From Akkermansiaceae bacterium (GTDB lineage: Bacteria; Verrucomicrobiota; Verrucomicrobiia; Verrucomicrobiales; Akkermansiaceae): DNA of 64,000 bases. A program made the position numbers and the translations under genes. Numbering within the stretch: the first letter of the stretch is position 1; each line of letters opens with the position of its first letter. Location of the stretch: assembly GCA_024233135.1 (NCBI GenBank), contig JACKPZ010000007.1, positions 134,382 to 198,381 on the forward strand. The letters are read 5' to 3'. This document shows, in pieces, positions 38,453 through 45,259 of the stretch. The notes beneath the pieces were generated by a model. That model was not told the DNA's origin. It worked only from the letters and a program-made list of their open reading frames with translations, and searched no databases.

Positions 38453-41179
38453 TCACGAAGCAGTCACCGCATCACAACGACCGCACAGGCCGCTTTCGAC
38501 GAGCGGTTCGAGTTTCCGACAGCGCGGGCAAAGCGCGTGGGACGATTTCGCAGCGCTGGCCGCGAGGGCATGACCCGCCTCCGCCTTCAGACCGGCGATG
38601 ATGAAGAACTCGGTGGCGAAATCGCGGTCGTTGAGCAGATCGAGCAGCGAGGCGTCTGACTCGGGAACGGTGAGGGAAACATCCGCCTCGTTGTTGCGGG
38701 TGAATTCCTTGGCCTGCACGCAGCTCTCGATCGCCGTCTGGATGGCATATTTGATCTCGAACAAACGCTCCGCCGTCTTGCTCGCCTCACCCGGCGCGAA
38801 CGCGGGGTCGGCCTCGGGGAAGTCCTGCTCGTGCACGCTCCCCTCGGTGAACGGCGCGTGTTCCCACGCCTCGTCTGCGGTGTAGACGACGATCGGCGCG
38901 AGCAGCTTCGCCAGCGCGAGGAAAATCGCGTGCATCGCGCACTGCGAGGCAATTCGCCGGGGCGAATCCACCGCGTCGCAATACATCCGGTCCTTGGTCG
39001 CGTCGATGTACACGGCGGACAAGTCGTGGGTGCAGAAGTTGTTGAGCGCGTTGAAGACCTTGCGGAACTCGTAGGTTTCGTAGCCCTTGCGGCACTCGCT
39101 CACGACCTCGTGGAGGCGCTCGAGGATCCAACGGTCGAGCAGCGTGTATTCCGGCGCGGAGGGCGCGGACTGCGGGTAGAAGCCGTCGAGATTTCCTAAC
39201 AAGATTCGCAGCGTGTTGCGGATCCGGCGGTACGGCTCGGTGACCTGTTTGAAGAGCTCCTCGCCGAAGGGAACCTCGTTCTGCCAGTCCACCGAGGAAA
39301 CCCAAAGGCGCACGATGTCCGCGCCGTATTTGTTATAAAAATGCGCGGCGTCGATCGGCTTGCCGGCCTTCTCGGCCTCGGACTTCGAAAGCTTTTTCTT
39401 GTCTTTGTCCACGACGAAGCCGTGGGTCATCACGCTCTTGTAGGGCGCGCGATCGCGCCAGCCGATGCTCATCATCAGCGAGCTCTGGAACCAGCCGCGG
39501 TGCTGGTCGGTCGCCTCCAGATAGAGATCCGCCGGTGCGTGCAGCTCGGGATGGGTTTCCAATACGGAAACGTGCGAGCAGCCGGAATCGATCCACACGT
39601 CGAGCGTGTCGCGGCATTTCTTCACGCCGGCGGGCATGTCCAACAACGAGGCGAGTTCCTCGTCGGATTTCTCGAACCAGACGTTGGTGCCTTCCTTTTC
39701 CACCAGATCGGCCACCTTGCGGGCGAGGTCGGCGGAGAGGATGGCATTGCCGTTTTCATCGAAAAACACCGGCAGCGGCACGCCCCAGGTCCGCTGGCGC
39801 GAGATGCACCAGTCCGGCCGCGATTCGACGGTGCCGTAGATGCGGTTGCGGCCCCATGCGGGCAGCCACTCGACCTTGTCGATTTCGGACAGCGCCTTGC
39901 CGCGCAGGGTTTCGAGCGAGATGAAAAACTGCTCCACCGCGCGGAAGATGATCGGCGTCTTCGAACGCCAGCAGTGCGGGTAGGAATGTTTGTAAACCTC
40001 CTGGCCGAGCAGGTGGCCGCCTTCGCTGAGAATTTCGATGATGCGCGTGTTCGACTTGAACACATGCTTGCCGACGAGTTCCGGCAGGCCGGCTTCTTCG
40101 GTGAAGTTTCCTTCGTTGTCCACGGGGGAGAGCACCTCCAGCTGGTTCTGCTGGCCCGCCACGTAGTCGTCCGCGCCGTGCCCCGGAGCGATGTGAACCG
40201 CACCGGTGCCGGTCTCGGTGGTGACGAAATTCGCAAGGATCACCTTCGACGTGCGCTCGAGGAACGGGTGCATCGCCTCCAGTCCTTCGAACTCCCTGCC
40301 CTTCGCTTCCTTGATCGTTTCCGCAAGGGCGAAACCGGTCTTCTCGGTGAACGCGCCGATCAGTTCGCGGACGATGACGAAGGTTTCCTGGACACCGTCC
40401 TTGAGGAAATTTCCAACCACATAGGTGAACTCTGGATGCAGCGCGATGCCGAGGTTGGCCGGCAGCGTCCACGGGGTGGTCGTCCAGATGACCATGCTCG
40501 CCTTGCCCGCGAATTCGCCGGACACGAGCGGGAACTTCACGAAGATCGCCGGGCTCTCCTTGTCCTGATACTCCACCTCGGCCTCGGCCAGCGCGGTCTG
40601 CGCGCCGTACGACCACTGGACCGGCTTCTTGCTCTGATAGACCGCGCCGTTTTCCACGAGCTTCGCGAAAACGCGGATGATGTTCGCCTCATAAGCCGGA
40701 TCCATCGTGAGATACGGGTTCTCCCAATCTCCGAACACGCCGAGCCGGCGGAACGAGGCGCGTTGGATATCGATGAACCTGCCCGCGAACTCGGTGCAGC
40801 GCCGGCGGATCTCGGCAGGCTCCAGGCCGGCGGCTTCCTTCACCACCTTGAACTCGATCGGCAGGCCGTGGCAGTCCCAGCCCGGCACGAAGGGCGCGGC
40901 GAACCCCGACATCGTTTTCGACTTCACAACCAGGTCCTTGAGCAGCTTGTTGAGCGCCGTGCCCATGTGGACGTCGCCGTTTGCGAACGGCGGGCCGTCG
41001 TGGAGGATGAACTCGGGTGCCTTCTGCGCGCGGCGGCGCTCCAGAATCCGCCGGTAGAGACCTTCGTTTTCCCATGCTTCGAGCCGCTTCGGCTCATTCT
41101 GCACGAGGTCCCCGCGCATCGGAAAGGTCGTCTGCGGCAGGGTCAGCGTGTCTTTGTAATTCGGGGCGTCGGCACTCAT
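38453..41179 (-). CDS. ileS: Isoleucyl-tRNA synthetase
   Basis: A 908-residue class I synthetase. The HIGH-type motif is DVHMGTALNK at residues 69-78, with PPFANG before it; the KMSKS loop is DKKKLSKSEAEK. CP1 editing-domain stretches (VIWTTTPWTLPANLG, GTGAVHIAPGHGADDY) are present. The C-terminus has a zinc ribbon, LCPRCRKLEP and GLCGRCDAV, typical of bacterial-type (zinc-containing) IleRS. The length is normal. lspA is close downstream, as in many bacteria, but the beta-helix gene intervenes. Confidence 0.96.
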   Translation of the reverse strand: MSADAPNYKDTLTLPQTTFPMRGDLVQNEPKRLEAWENEGLYRRILERRRAQKAPEFILHDGPPFANGDVHMGTALNKLLKDLVVKSKTMSGFAAPFVPGWDCHGLPIEFKVVKEAAGLEPAEIRRRCTEFAGRFIDIQRASFRRLGVFGDWENPYLTMDPAYEANIIRVFAKLVENGAVYQSKKPVQWSYGAQTALAEAEVEYQDKESPAIFVKFPLVSGEFAGKASMVIWTTTPWTLPANLGIALHPEFTYVVGNFLKDGVQETFVIVRELIGAFTEKTGFALAETIKEAKGREFEGLEAMHPFLERTSKVILANFVTTETGTGAVHIAPGHGADDYVAGQQNQLEVLSPVDNEGNFTEEAGLPELVGKHVFKSNTRIIEILSEGGHLLGQEVYKHSYPHCWRSKTPIIFRAVEQFFISLETLRGKALSEIDKVEWLPAWGRNRIYGTVESRPDWCISRQRTWGVPLPVFFDENGNAILSADLARKVADLVEKEGTNVWFEKSDEELASLLDMPAGVKKCRDTLDVWIDSGCSHVSVLETHPELHAPADLYLEATDQHRGWFQSSLMMSIGWRDRAPYKSVMTHGFVVDKDKKKLSKSEAEKAGKPIDAAHFYNKYGADIVRLWVSSVDWQNEVPFGEELFKQVTEPYRRIRNTLRILLGNLDGFYPQSAPSAPEYTLLDRWILERLHEVVSECRKGYETYEFRKVFNALNNFCTHDLSAVYIDATKDRMYCDAVDSPRRIASQCAMHAIFLALAKLLAPIVVYTADEAWEHAPFTEGSVHEQDFPEADPAFAPGEASKTAERLFEIKYAIQTAIESCVQAKEFTRNNEADVSLTVPESDASLLDLLNDRDFATEFFIIAGLKAEAGHALAASAAKSSHALCPRCRKLEPLVESGLCGRCDAVTAS

Positions 41180-41279
41180 GACGGGGCGCGGACGCTAGCA
41201 ACCGCCCCCCCGGGGGTCAACCACGGGAAAACCACCGGATTGCGCCTTTCCCGGGAGGGCCCGCGGCGTAAGCTGCGCC

Positions 41280-42380
41280 ATGCTCCGCTCCCTTCAGACC
41301 CGTGGCTACCGGTCGCTGCGCGAATTCCGGATGAAGTTCGGAAACATCACGATCGTCACCGGTGCCAACGGGGTCGGAAAATCCAACGTTTACCGGTCGC
41401 TCGCCCTCGTCCAGCGCATGGCGGAGGGCAACTTCGCCGCATCGCTCGCCGCCGAAGGCGGCATGCCGAGCGCCCTGTGGGCGGGCGAGCGCCGACGCGA
41501 CGAACCGAAGCGGATCTCGTGGGATATCGAGCACGACGACTTCGAGTTCGCGATCGAATGCGGCCTCATCCCGCTCGGTCCCGGTTCGGCATCGATGTTC
41601 CGCACCGATCCCGAGATCAAATCCGAGTCCCTGCGTTTCGCCGGAAAACCGATGGCGCGAAGGAAGGGGCCGGTCATCGAGGCCCGGGGACCCGATGGCG
41701 TCATGGAGGCGAGTTCCCTGCCGTTTCACGATCCGGAGTCGATGCTCTGCGAACTGCGCGACGGAACCCGCCACCCCGCGGTGGTCGCCGCGCGCGAGAC
41801 CATTCTCGGTTGGCGATTCTATCATCACTTCCGCACGGACGCGGATTCTCCGATCCGCCGGCCGCAGCTCGGTTCCTGGTCGCCGGTGCTCGCCCATGAT
41901 GGATCGAACCTCGCGGCCACGCTGCAGACCATCGTCGAATCCGGCGGCGGAGGCGTGTTGCACGCCGCCATCGAATCCGCCTTCGATGAGATCCGGTGGA
42001 GTCCGGCCGACGACACCGACGCCTTCCATCTCCAGGTGACTCCGCCGGGTCTAACAAGACCAATGGCGGCCGCCGAACTTTCCGACGGCACCCTGCGGTT
42101 CTTTTGTCTCGCCGCCGCGCTGCTCACGCCGAAGCCGCCGGCGCTTCTCGTCTTGAACGAACCGGAGGCAAGCCTCCACAGCGGATTGATCCAGCCTCTC
42201 GCCGATCTCATCGGCCATGCTTCCAAAACCACCCAGTTGCTCGTCGTGACCCACTCCCACGACCTCGCCGCCGCCATCCGCACCATCGGGGAAGCGGTGA
42301 GCGTCGAACTCGTTTCCCACGAAGGAGAGACCCGACCGAAAGGTCTTGAAGGAGCGAGACGGGCGTGGAGTTTCGATTGA
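41280..42380 (+). CDS. AAA-family ATPase (RecF/SMC-like predicted ATPase)
   Basis: A 366-residue protein. It starts LQTRGYRSLREFRMKFG with Walker A VTGANGVGKSNVYRSL (residues about 28-43), and near the C-terminus has AELSDGTLRFFCLAAAL (signature-like) and Walker B ALLVLNEPEASLH, then VVTHSHDLA. This is the AAA_21 / COG4637 pattern. Between them is a lid or coiled-coil region. Such ATPases appear in DNA repair and in defence modules, though no partner gene is adjacent: the next feature is an ISL3 element. The short poly-T stretch after the gene may have been its terminator. Confidence 0.78.
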   Translation: MLRSLQTRGYRSLREFRMKFGNITIVTGANGVGKSNVYRSLALVQRMAEGNFAASLAAEGGMPSALWAGERRRDEPKRISWDIEHDDFEFAIECGLIPLGPGSASMFRTDPEIKSESLRFAGKPMARRKGPVIEARGPDGVMEASSLPFHDPESMLCELRDGTRHPAVVAARETILGWRFYHHFRTDADSPIRRPQLGSWSPVLAHDGSNLAATLQTIVESGGGGVLHAAIESAFDEIRWSPADDTDAFHLQVTPPGLTRPMAAAELSDGTLRFFCLAAALLTPKPPALLVLNEPEASLHSGLIQPLADLIGHASKTTQLLVVTHSHDLAAAIRTIGEAVSVELVSHEGETRPKGLEGARRAWSFD

Positions 42381-42400
42381 TGCCGGTTGGAAAACTTGAA

Positions 42401-42408
42401 AGTTTTTT
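42401..42408. repeat. Target-site duplication of ISL3 copy 1 (left copy)
   Basis: agtttttt lies directly left of the element and is repeated exactly at 43697-43704. Eight bp is the standard duplication length for the ISL3 family. Confidence 0.85.
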
Positions 42409-43696
42409 GGCTCTTCGTCGTCAGCGCATGACGGAATGATGGCGGAGCTTGAGTTCGAGGTAGTCCAGATCCCGGTAGCCGCAGGCCTTGTGGATCATTC
42501 TTGAGACGAGATTGTTGAAGCCTTCGATCAGTCCCGACGTCAACCCGTGTTTCACGAATCCGCAGACCCGCTCGCAATGTTGAGTGAAGCTTCTTGCAAG
42601 CCGCTGGAAGGGCGCGAGCCCGCTGGCGTGGGCCAGTTCGCACCAGTTGGCCAGCGCCCGCCTGGCCCAGCCCTGGCGCCGGTAGTTGAAGAGCGCGCGG
42701 AACTGCTCCTTGAGGATGTAGGCGGTGCTGATGGCTTCGTTGGCTTCAAGCAGCAGGTCGAGCTTCCCGCGGCCGTCGGCATCGAGGTTCTCGTGGTTGC
42801 CGAGGATCAGGTAGCGCTGGCCTTTGATGAGCTGCCGTTCCTCCGTACCGGCCCTGCGGCACTGGGAGCGGCGCACTTCGTCGACGGCCTGGTTGACGTT
42901 CATCACCAGGTGGAAGCGGTCGTAGACGATGTCCGCGTTGGGCAGCCAGGCCTCGACGGCGGCCTGATAGGCTCCGGAACGGTCGATGCCGACGGCTGTG
43001 ATGCCGGCCCGCTGTTCTTCGGTGAGCCGCTCGAAGAAGGACTCGACGCATTCCTTTTTGCGTCCCTCCCGCATGTGGAGGAGTTCGCCGGTCTCGCCGT
43101 CGAGGATGATGGTGACGTAGCAGTGCCCTTTGCGGACGGACTTCTCGTCGATGAGGAGCTTGGTCAACCCGTCGAGGCATGGGGGAGGCGTGTCCGCCTC
43201 CAGGACGATCTTGTCGTAGCGGCGCACCGTGGCGTCGCTGATCTCGAACATGGTGGCGACCTCGGAGTTGGTTGCAAGGGCGGCCCACGAACTCACCAGC
43301 CGCATCAGCCGCCAGGTCGCCTGGCAGTCGGGATGGACCTCGCGCGGACAGGTGGTCGCGTAGCGGTCGCAAGACCGGCAGAACCCCTGCACGGTGGGGA
43401 AGGTCAGATACACGATGGAACCGTGCGGCATCGGGCAGTCCATCACCGCCCTGCGGCCGACCTTGTTGCGGGGGAGCTTCTCCTCGCAATGGGGACACCG
43501 GGGGCCGGAACGCTTGTCGAAATCGAGGTTGATCTGCGCCCCGATCTCCTCGAACCTGATTTCCGTAACGACATACCCCTTGAAGGGCACCAAAGCCTTG
43601 ATATTTCGGACTTTCACACCCGTTCAAGGCCAGCCCGACAAGGGGATGTCACCTCGATTCTAACGAAAAGCCGTCATGCGCTGACGACGAAGAGCC
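42409..43696 (-). mobile_element. ISL3-family insertion sequence, copy 1, complete
   Basis: The element is 1288 bp and bounded by 26-bp perfect inverted repeats (42409-42434 and 43671-43696, beginning GGCTCTTCGTCGTCAG). An 8-bp duplication flanks it. The transposase is intact. The insertion is therefore recent and could be mobile. Two further copies lie at 56934 and 58221. It sits 29 bp after the AAA ATPase gene, in or at the T-rich end of its probable terminator. Confidence 0.95.
42421..43617 (-). CDS. ISL3-family transposase, intact
   Basis: A 398-residue transposase from a GTG at 43617. The N-terminal zinc-binding domain has CPHCEEKLPRN, CPMPHG and GFCRSCDRYATTCP. The DDE core has LTKLLIDEKSVRKGHCYV (first Asp), ITAVGIDRSGAYQAAVEAW (second Asp), YDRFHLVMNVNQAVDE, and the Glu in GLIEGFNNLVSRMIHKA. 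The stop lies inside the terminal repeat. The reference frame for judging the two decayed copies is this gene. Confidence 0.95.
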   Translation of the reverse strand: MKVRNIKALVPFKGYVVTEIRFEEIGAQINLDFDKRSGPRCPHCEEKLPRNKVGRRAVMDCPMPHGSIVYLTFPTVQGFCRSCDRYATTCPREVHPDCQATWRLMRLVSSWAALATNSEVATMFEISDATVRRYDKIVLEADTPPPCLDGLTKLLIDEKSVRKGHCYVTIILDGETGELLHMREGRKKECVESFFERLTEEQRAGITAVGIDRSGAYQAAVEAWLPNADIVYDRFHLVMNVNQAVDEVRRSQCRRAGTEERQLIKGQRYLILGNHENLDADGRGKLDLLLEANEAISTAYILKEQFRALFNYRRQGWARRALANWCELAHASGLAPFQRLARSFTQHCERVCGFVKHGLTSGLIEGFNNLVSRMIHKACGYRDLDYLELKLRHHSVMR

Positions 43697-43957
43697 AGTT
43701 TTTTCACTTATCGAGTTGACAAAGCATGTCTGAATCCATATCTCCTTGAAACTTTCCGCGCACATGAACCGCAACGCATCATACCCCAAACATCCGCAGC
43801 CGACCTTGTGGTCGCCGGTTCTGGGTATGTTCCATGGCATGGAGCGCTCCACGAACGGATGCGACCCAGAGGGGATCCCGAGCCGACTCGAGTCCGGCAG
43901 CGATCCCATGGAGGCAGGCAGGTAGTTCCCGATCCGAAAGTTCTTCGGTTTTCTTCG

Positions 43958-43997
43958 AACCCCGCCCGCGCTCCCCGCAGGCGGGGTTCTTATTTTC
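43958..43997 (+). terminator. Terminator-like hairpin
   Basis: A 10-bp stem GAACCCCGCC (43958-43967) / GGCGGGGTTC (43981-43990) with a 13-nt loop, followed by ttatttt. No plus-strand gene ends just before it; its use is unclear. Confidence 0.55.
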
Positions 43998-44113
43998 GGC
44001 GGAAAACCGCTTGTTTTCCAGCGGTTCGGCAACCGCTCCACGAAGTGAAACAACCCCAACCATCCCATCGATCCATTCCCATGATTTTCCATTGACCCCA
44101 CCTTGGCGTGAGA

Positions 44114-44143
44114 CCCCGCCGCCGGCTGCAACCGGCGGCGGGG
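44114..44143. repeat. Strong GC-rich hairpin
   Basis: CCCCGCCGCCGG (44114-44125) pairs perfectly with CCGGCGGCGGGG (44132-44143) around loop ctgcaa. No T tract follows on either strand, so it is not a standard terminator; an RNA element or a transcription barrier is possible. Confidence 0.6.
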
Positions 44144-44478
44144 CGGAATCGGCCACCCATACTACGAGTCCCCGGTAGAGACCACTGTGGAACGAGCGAC
44201 CGCGCGAACGGTCCGCTCCCGTCCGCACACTGTCAAGCGGGTCGTCCCACGACGACCGGCCGCGGGATTCCTACGGCCCGATTCCACGCCTTGTTGAGAT
44301 ATCACAAACACAAGGCTTGGCATGATCCGTCGTGCCACGGGAGGTGTGCCTGAAACACCGAAAGATCCGCCGTGAAACCTTCCTGCGGGTGCGAGTCCTC
44401 CTCCGGACTGGCAGCGGTGTTTGTTTTCATTGGTTCAAGAACGTGGTTGCGGCCTTCCGTCGCCACGACCCATTCAAC

Positions 44479-44553
44479 CGCGGAGTAGCCAAGCGGTAAG
44501 GCAGCGGTCTCATACGCCGCGTATCGCCGGTTCGATTCCGGCCTCCGCAACCA
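44479..44553 (+). tRNA. tRNA-Met (CAT), canonical body
   Basis: A full cloverleaf with encoded CCA: acceptor CGCGGAG/CTCCGCA, D-arm GCC-AAGCGGTAA-GGC, anticodon stem GCGGT/GCCGC with loop CTCATAC (CAT at 44511-44513), T-arm GCCGG-TTCGATT-CCGGC, discriminator A, then CCA and a T run. Position 1-72 is C-A, the unpaired end typical of initiator tRNA. However, the anticodon stem lacks the three G-C pairs and the 11-24 pair is C-G as in elongators. Elongator Met, an unusual initiator, or Ile2 (if the C were lysidine-modified) remain open. Confidence 0.85.
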
Positions 44554-44560
44554 TTTTTCG

Positions 44561-44621
44561 GATCGTAGATGATGGATGCCATAGCAGATCAACCACCATC
44601 TACAATCTACAATCCACGATC
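44561..44621. repeat. Imperfect inverted repeat in the Met-Pro tRNA spacer
   Basis: gatcgtagatgatgg at 44561-44575 can pair imperfectly with the region ccatctac...gatc at 44596-44621. The right arm contains the word-like direct repeats tctacaa. A related pattern occurs in the next spacer. Confidence 0.5.
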
Positions 44622-44628
44622 AATCTTT

Positions 44629-44704
44629 CGCGCGCGAGGGAGTCAGCAAACCCACCTCGCTTGGGACGAGGAGACACCCGGGGCAGCACCGGGGCGCGCG
44701 ACCA
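44629..44704 (+). tRNA. tRNA-Pro (TGG), non-canonical D- and T-loops
   Basis: The acceptor is CGCGCGC/GCGCGCG with C1-G72 and A73 (proline identity) and an encoded CCA. The anticodon arm CCTCG-CTTGGGA-CGAGG has TGG at 44662-44664, U33 and G37. The D-stem is three bp, GGG/CCC, with a ten-nt loop agtcagcaaa and no GG pair. The T-arm CCCGG-GGCAGCA-CCGGG lacks the TTC motif and has G55-C56. Positions 8-9 are GA instead of TA. It reads as an intact fold with unusual loops, followed by attttt. Confidence 0.75.
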
Positions 44705-44719
44705 TTTTTCAAGATGGAA

Positions 44720-44782
44720 GATGGTGGATGGAAGGTTGTGGATGCCCAACGTGCGCGACGAGGCGCGAAGCCATCCACCATC
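44720..44782. repeat. Inverted repeat in the Pro-Arg tRNA spacer
   Basis: gatggtggatgg (44720-44731) pairs exactly with ccatccaccatc (44771-44782), and a second copy of the right arm word (catccaccatcc) lies at 44786-44797. The hairpin would separate the two tRNAs in a common transcript. Confidence 0.6.
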
Positions 44783-44801
44783 TATCATCCACCATCCCTT
44801 T

Positions 44802-44874
44802 GCTTCCGAGGTGCAAGAGTCCGCACACCGCCCTGCGAAGGCGGAGGCTCGGGGTGCGAATCCTCGCGGGAGCA
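44802..44874 (+). tRNA. tRNA-Arg-like (GCG), non-canonical
   Basis: The acceptor GCTTCCG/CGGGAGC has one G-T pair and discriminator A; CCA is not encoded (CGA follows). The D-arm is GTGC-AAGAGTCC-GCAC without GG. The anticodon arm CCGCC-CTGCGAA-GGCGG has GCG at 44835-44837, reading CGC; bacteria normally use ACG (inosine) here. The T-arm is CGGGG-TGCGAAT-CCTCG with G55. All four stems are complete. Confidence 0.7.
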
Positions 44875-44886
44875 CGAGTTTCCGAT

Positions 44887-44961
44887 GTTGACCATGATGT
44901 AAGAGCAGCATCCCGCCTTGTGACGGCGGCCGTACGGGTGCGAGTCCCGTTGGTCAACCCA
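44887..44961 (+). tRNA. tRNA-His (GTG) with G-1 and C73, non-canonical loops
   Basis: The acceptor is TTGACCA/TGGTCAA, extended by G-1 opposite discriminator C73, the histidine identity pair; CCA is encoded. The D-arm is ATGT-AAGAGCA-GCAT with no GG. The anticodon arm CCGCC-TTGTGAC-GGCGG has GTG at 44920-44922. The T-arm ACGGG-TGCGAGT-CCCGT has G55. Conserved identity elements argue that this is a working histidine acceptor rather than a relic. Confidence 0.78.
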
Positions 44962-44969
44962 ATCAAGAA

Positions 44970-45076
44970 CGGCAGGGACCGACCTCCGGGCGGTCCGAGT
45001 GAATGAATTGTCCACGACCACTTTACACTTCGATCCCCCTCGATTGTCCGGACCGCCCGGAGGTTGGTCCCTACCG
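44970..45076. repeat. Long inverted repeat between tRNA-His and tRNA-Lys
   Basis: Two 28-nt arms, 44970-44997 and 45049-45076, are complementary apart from one mismatch and one G-T pair, with a 51-nt loop. Each arm is also partly self-complementary (ggaccgacctccgggcggtcc). It resembles mobile palindromic repeats (REP/MITE-like). No coding frame or IS end is seen in the loop. Confidence 0.75.
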
Positions 45077-45089
45077 TCGCCCTTTTCAC

Positions 45090-45164
45090 GAACCCGAAGC
45101 TTAGACAGCGAAGCTCCCGGCTTTTACCCGGGCGAGCAGGGCGCACATCCCTGCGGGTTCACCA
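45090..45164 (+). tRNA. tRNA-Lys (TTT), non-canonical loops
   Basis: The acceptor GAACCCG/CGGGTTC has discriminator A and encoded CCA. The D-arm is GCTT-AGACAGCG-AAGC with no GG. The anticodon arm CCCGG-CTTTTAC-CCGGG has TTT at 45123-45125. The T-arm is CAGGG-CGCACAT-CCCTG with G55-C56. Positions 8-9 are AA. It is followed by tttt and then rtcB after 95 bp. Confidence 0.75.
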
Positions 45165-45259
45165 TTTTCACGTGGCGGCGGTTTGCTACCGCCACATCCG
45201 TACCAAGGAAAACAAACACCGCATTCCCCATCGGTTCCACCTTCTGACAAACTGATTCC

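Larger units (their letters stand above)
43705..44478. other. About 770 bp without a recognisable gene
   Basis: No frame here reads like a protein on either strand. It holds a terminator-like hairpin at 43958-43997, a 12-bp perfect hairpin at 44114-44143, and a stretch at 44385-44401 that resembles a tRNA T-arm with the same TGCGAGT loop as the tRNAs further on. It lies between the ISL3 copy and the tRNA cluster and could contain the promoter of the tRNA array. Confidence 0.5.

Noticed and set aside
43649..44228. Minus-strand open frames of about 150-160 codons in the gene-free region
   Set aside because: No start with a ribosome-binding site, no recognisable domain, and composition like translated spacer DNA; the first includes IS end sequence.
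44320..44410. A sixth tRNA-like gene ending with a TGCGAGT loop at 44390-44396
   Set aside because: The T-stem has a mismatch, and no 5' acceptor strand or anticodon arm fits at the right distance. It may be a relic but cannot be supported as a tRNA.
44479..44553. Calling the CAT tRNA a plain initiator tRNA-fMet
   Set aside because: C1-A72 fits, but the three G-C pairs of the anticodon stem are missing and 11-24 is C-G, so the label is left as Met(CAT).
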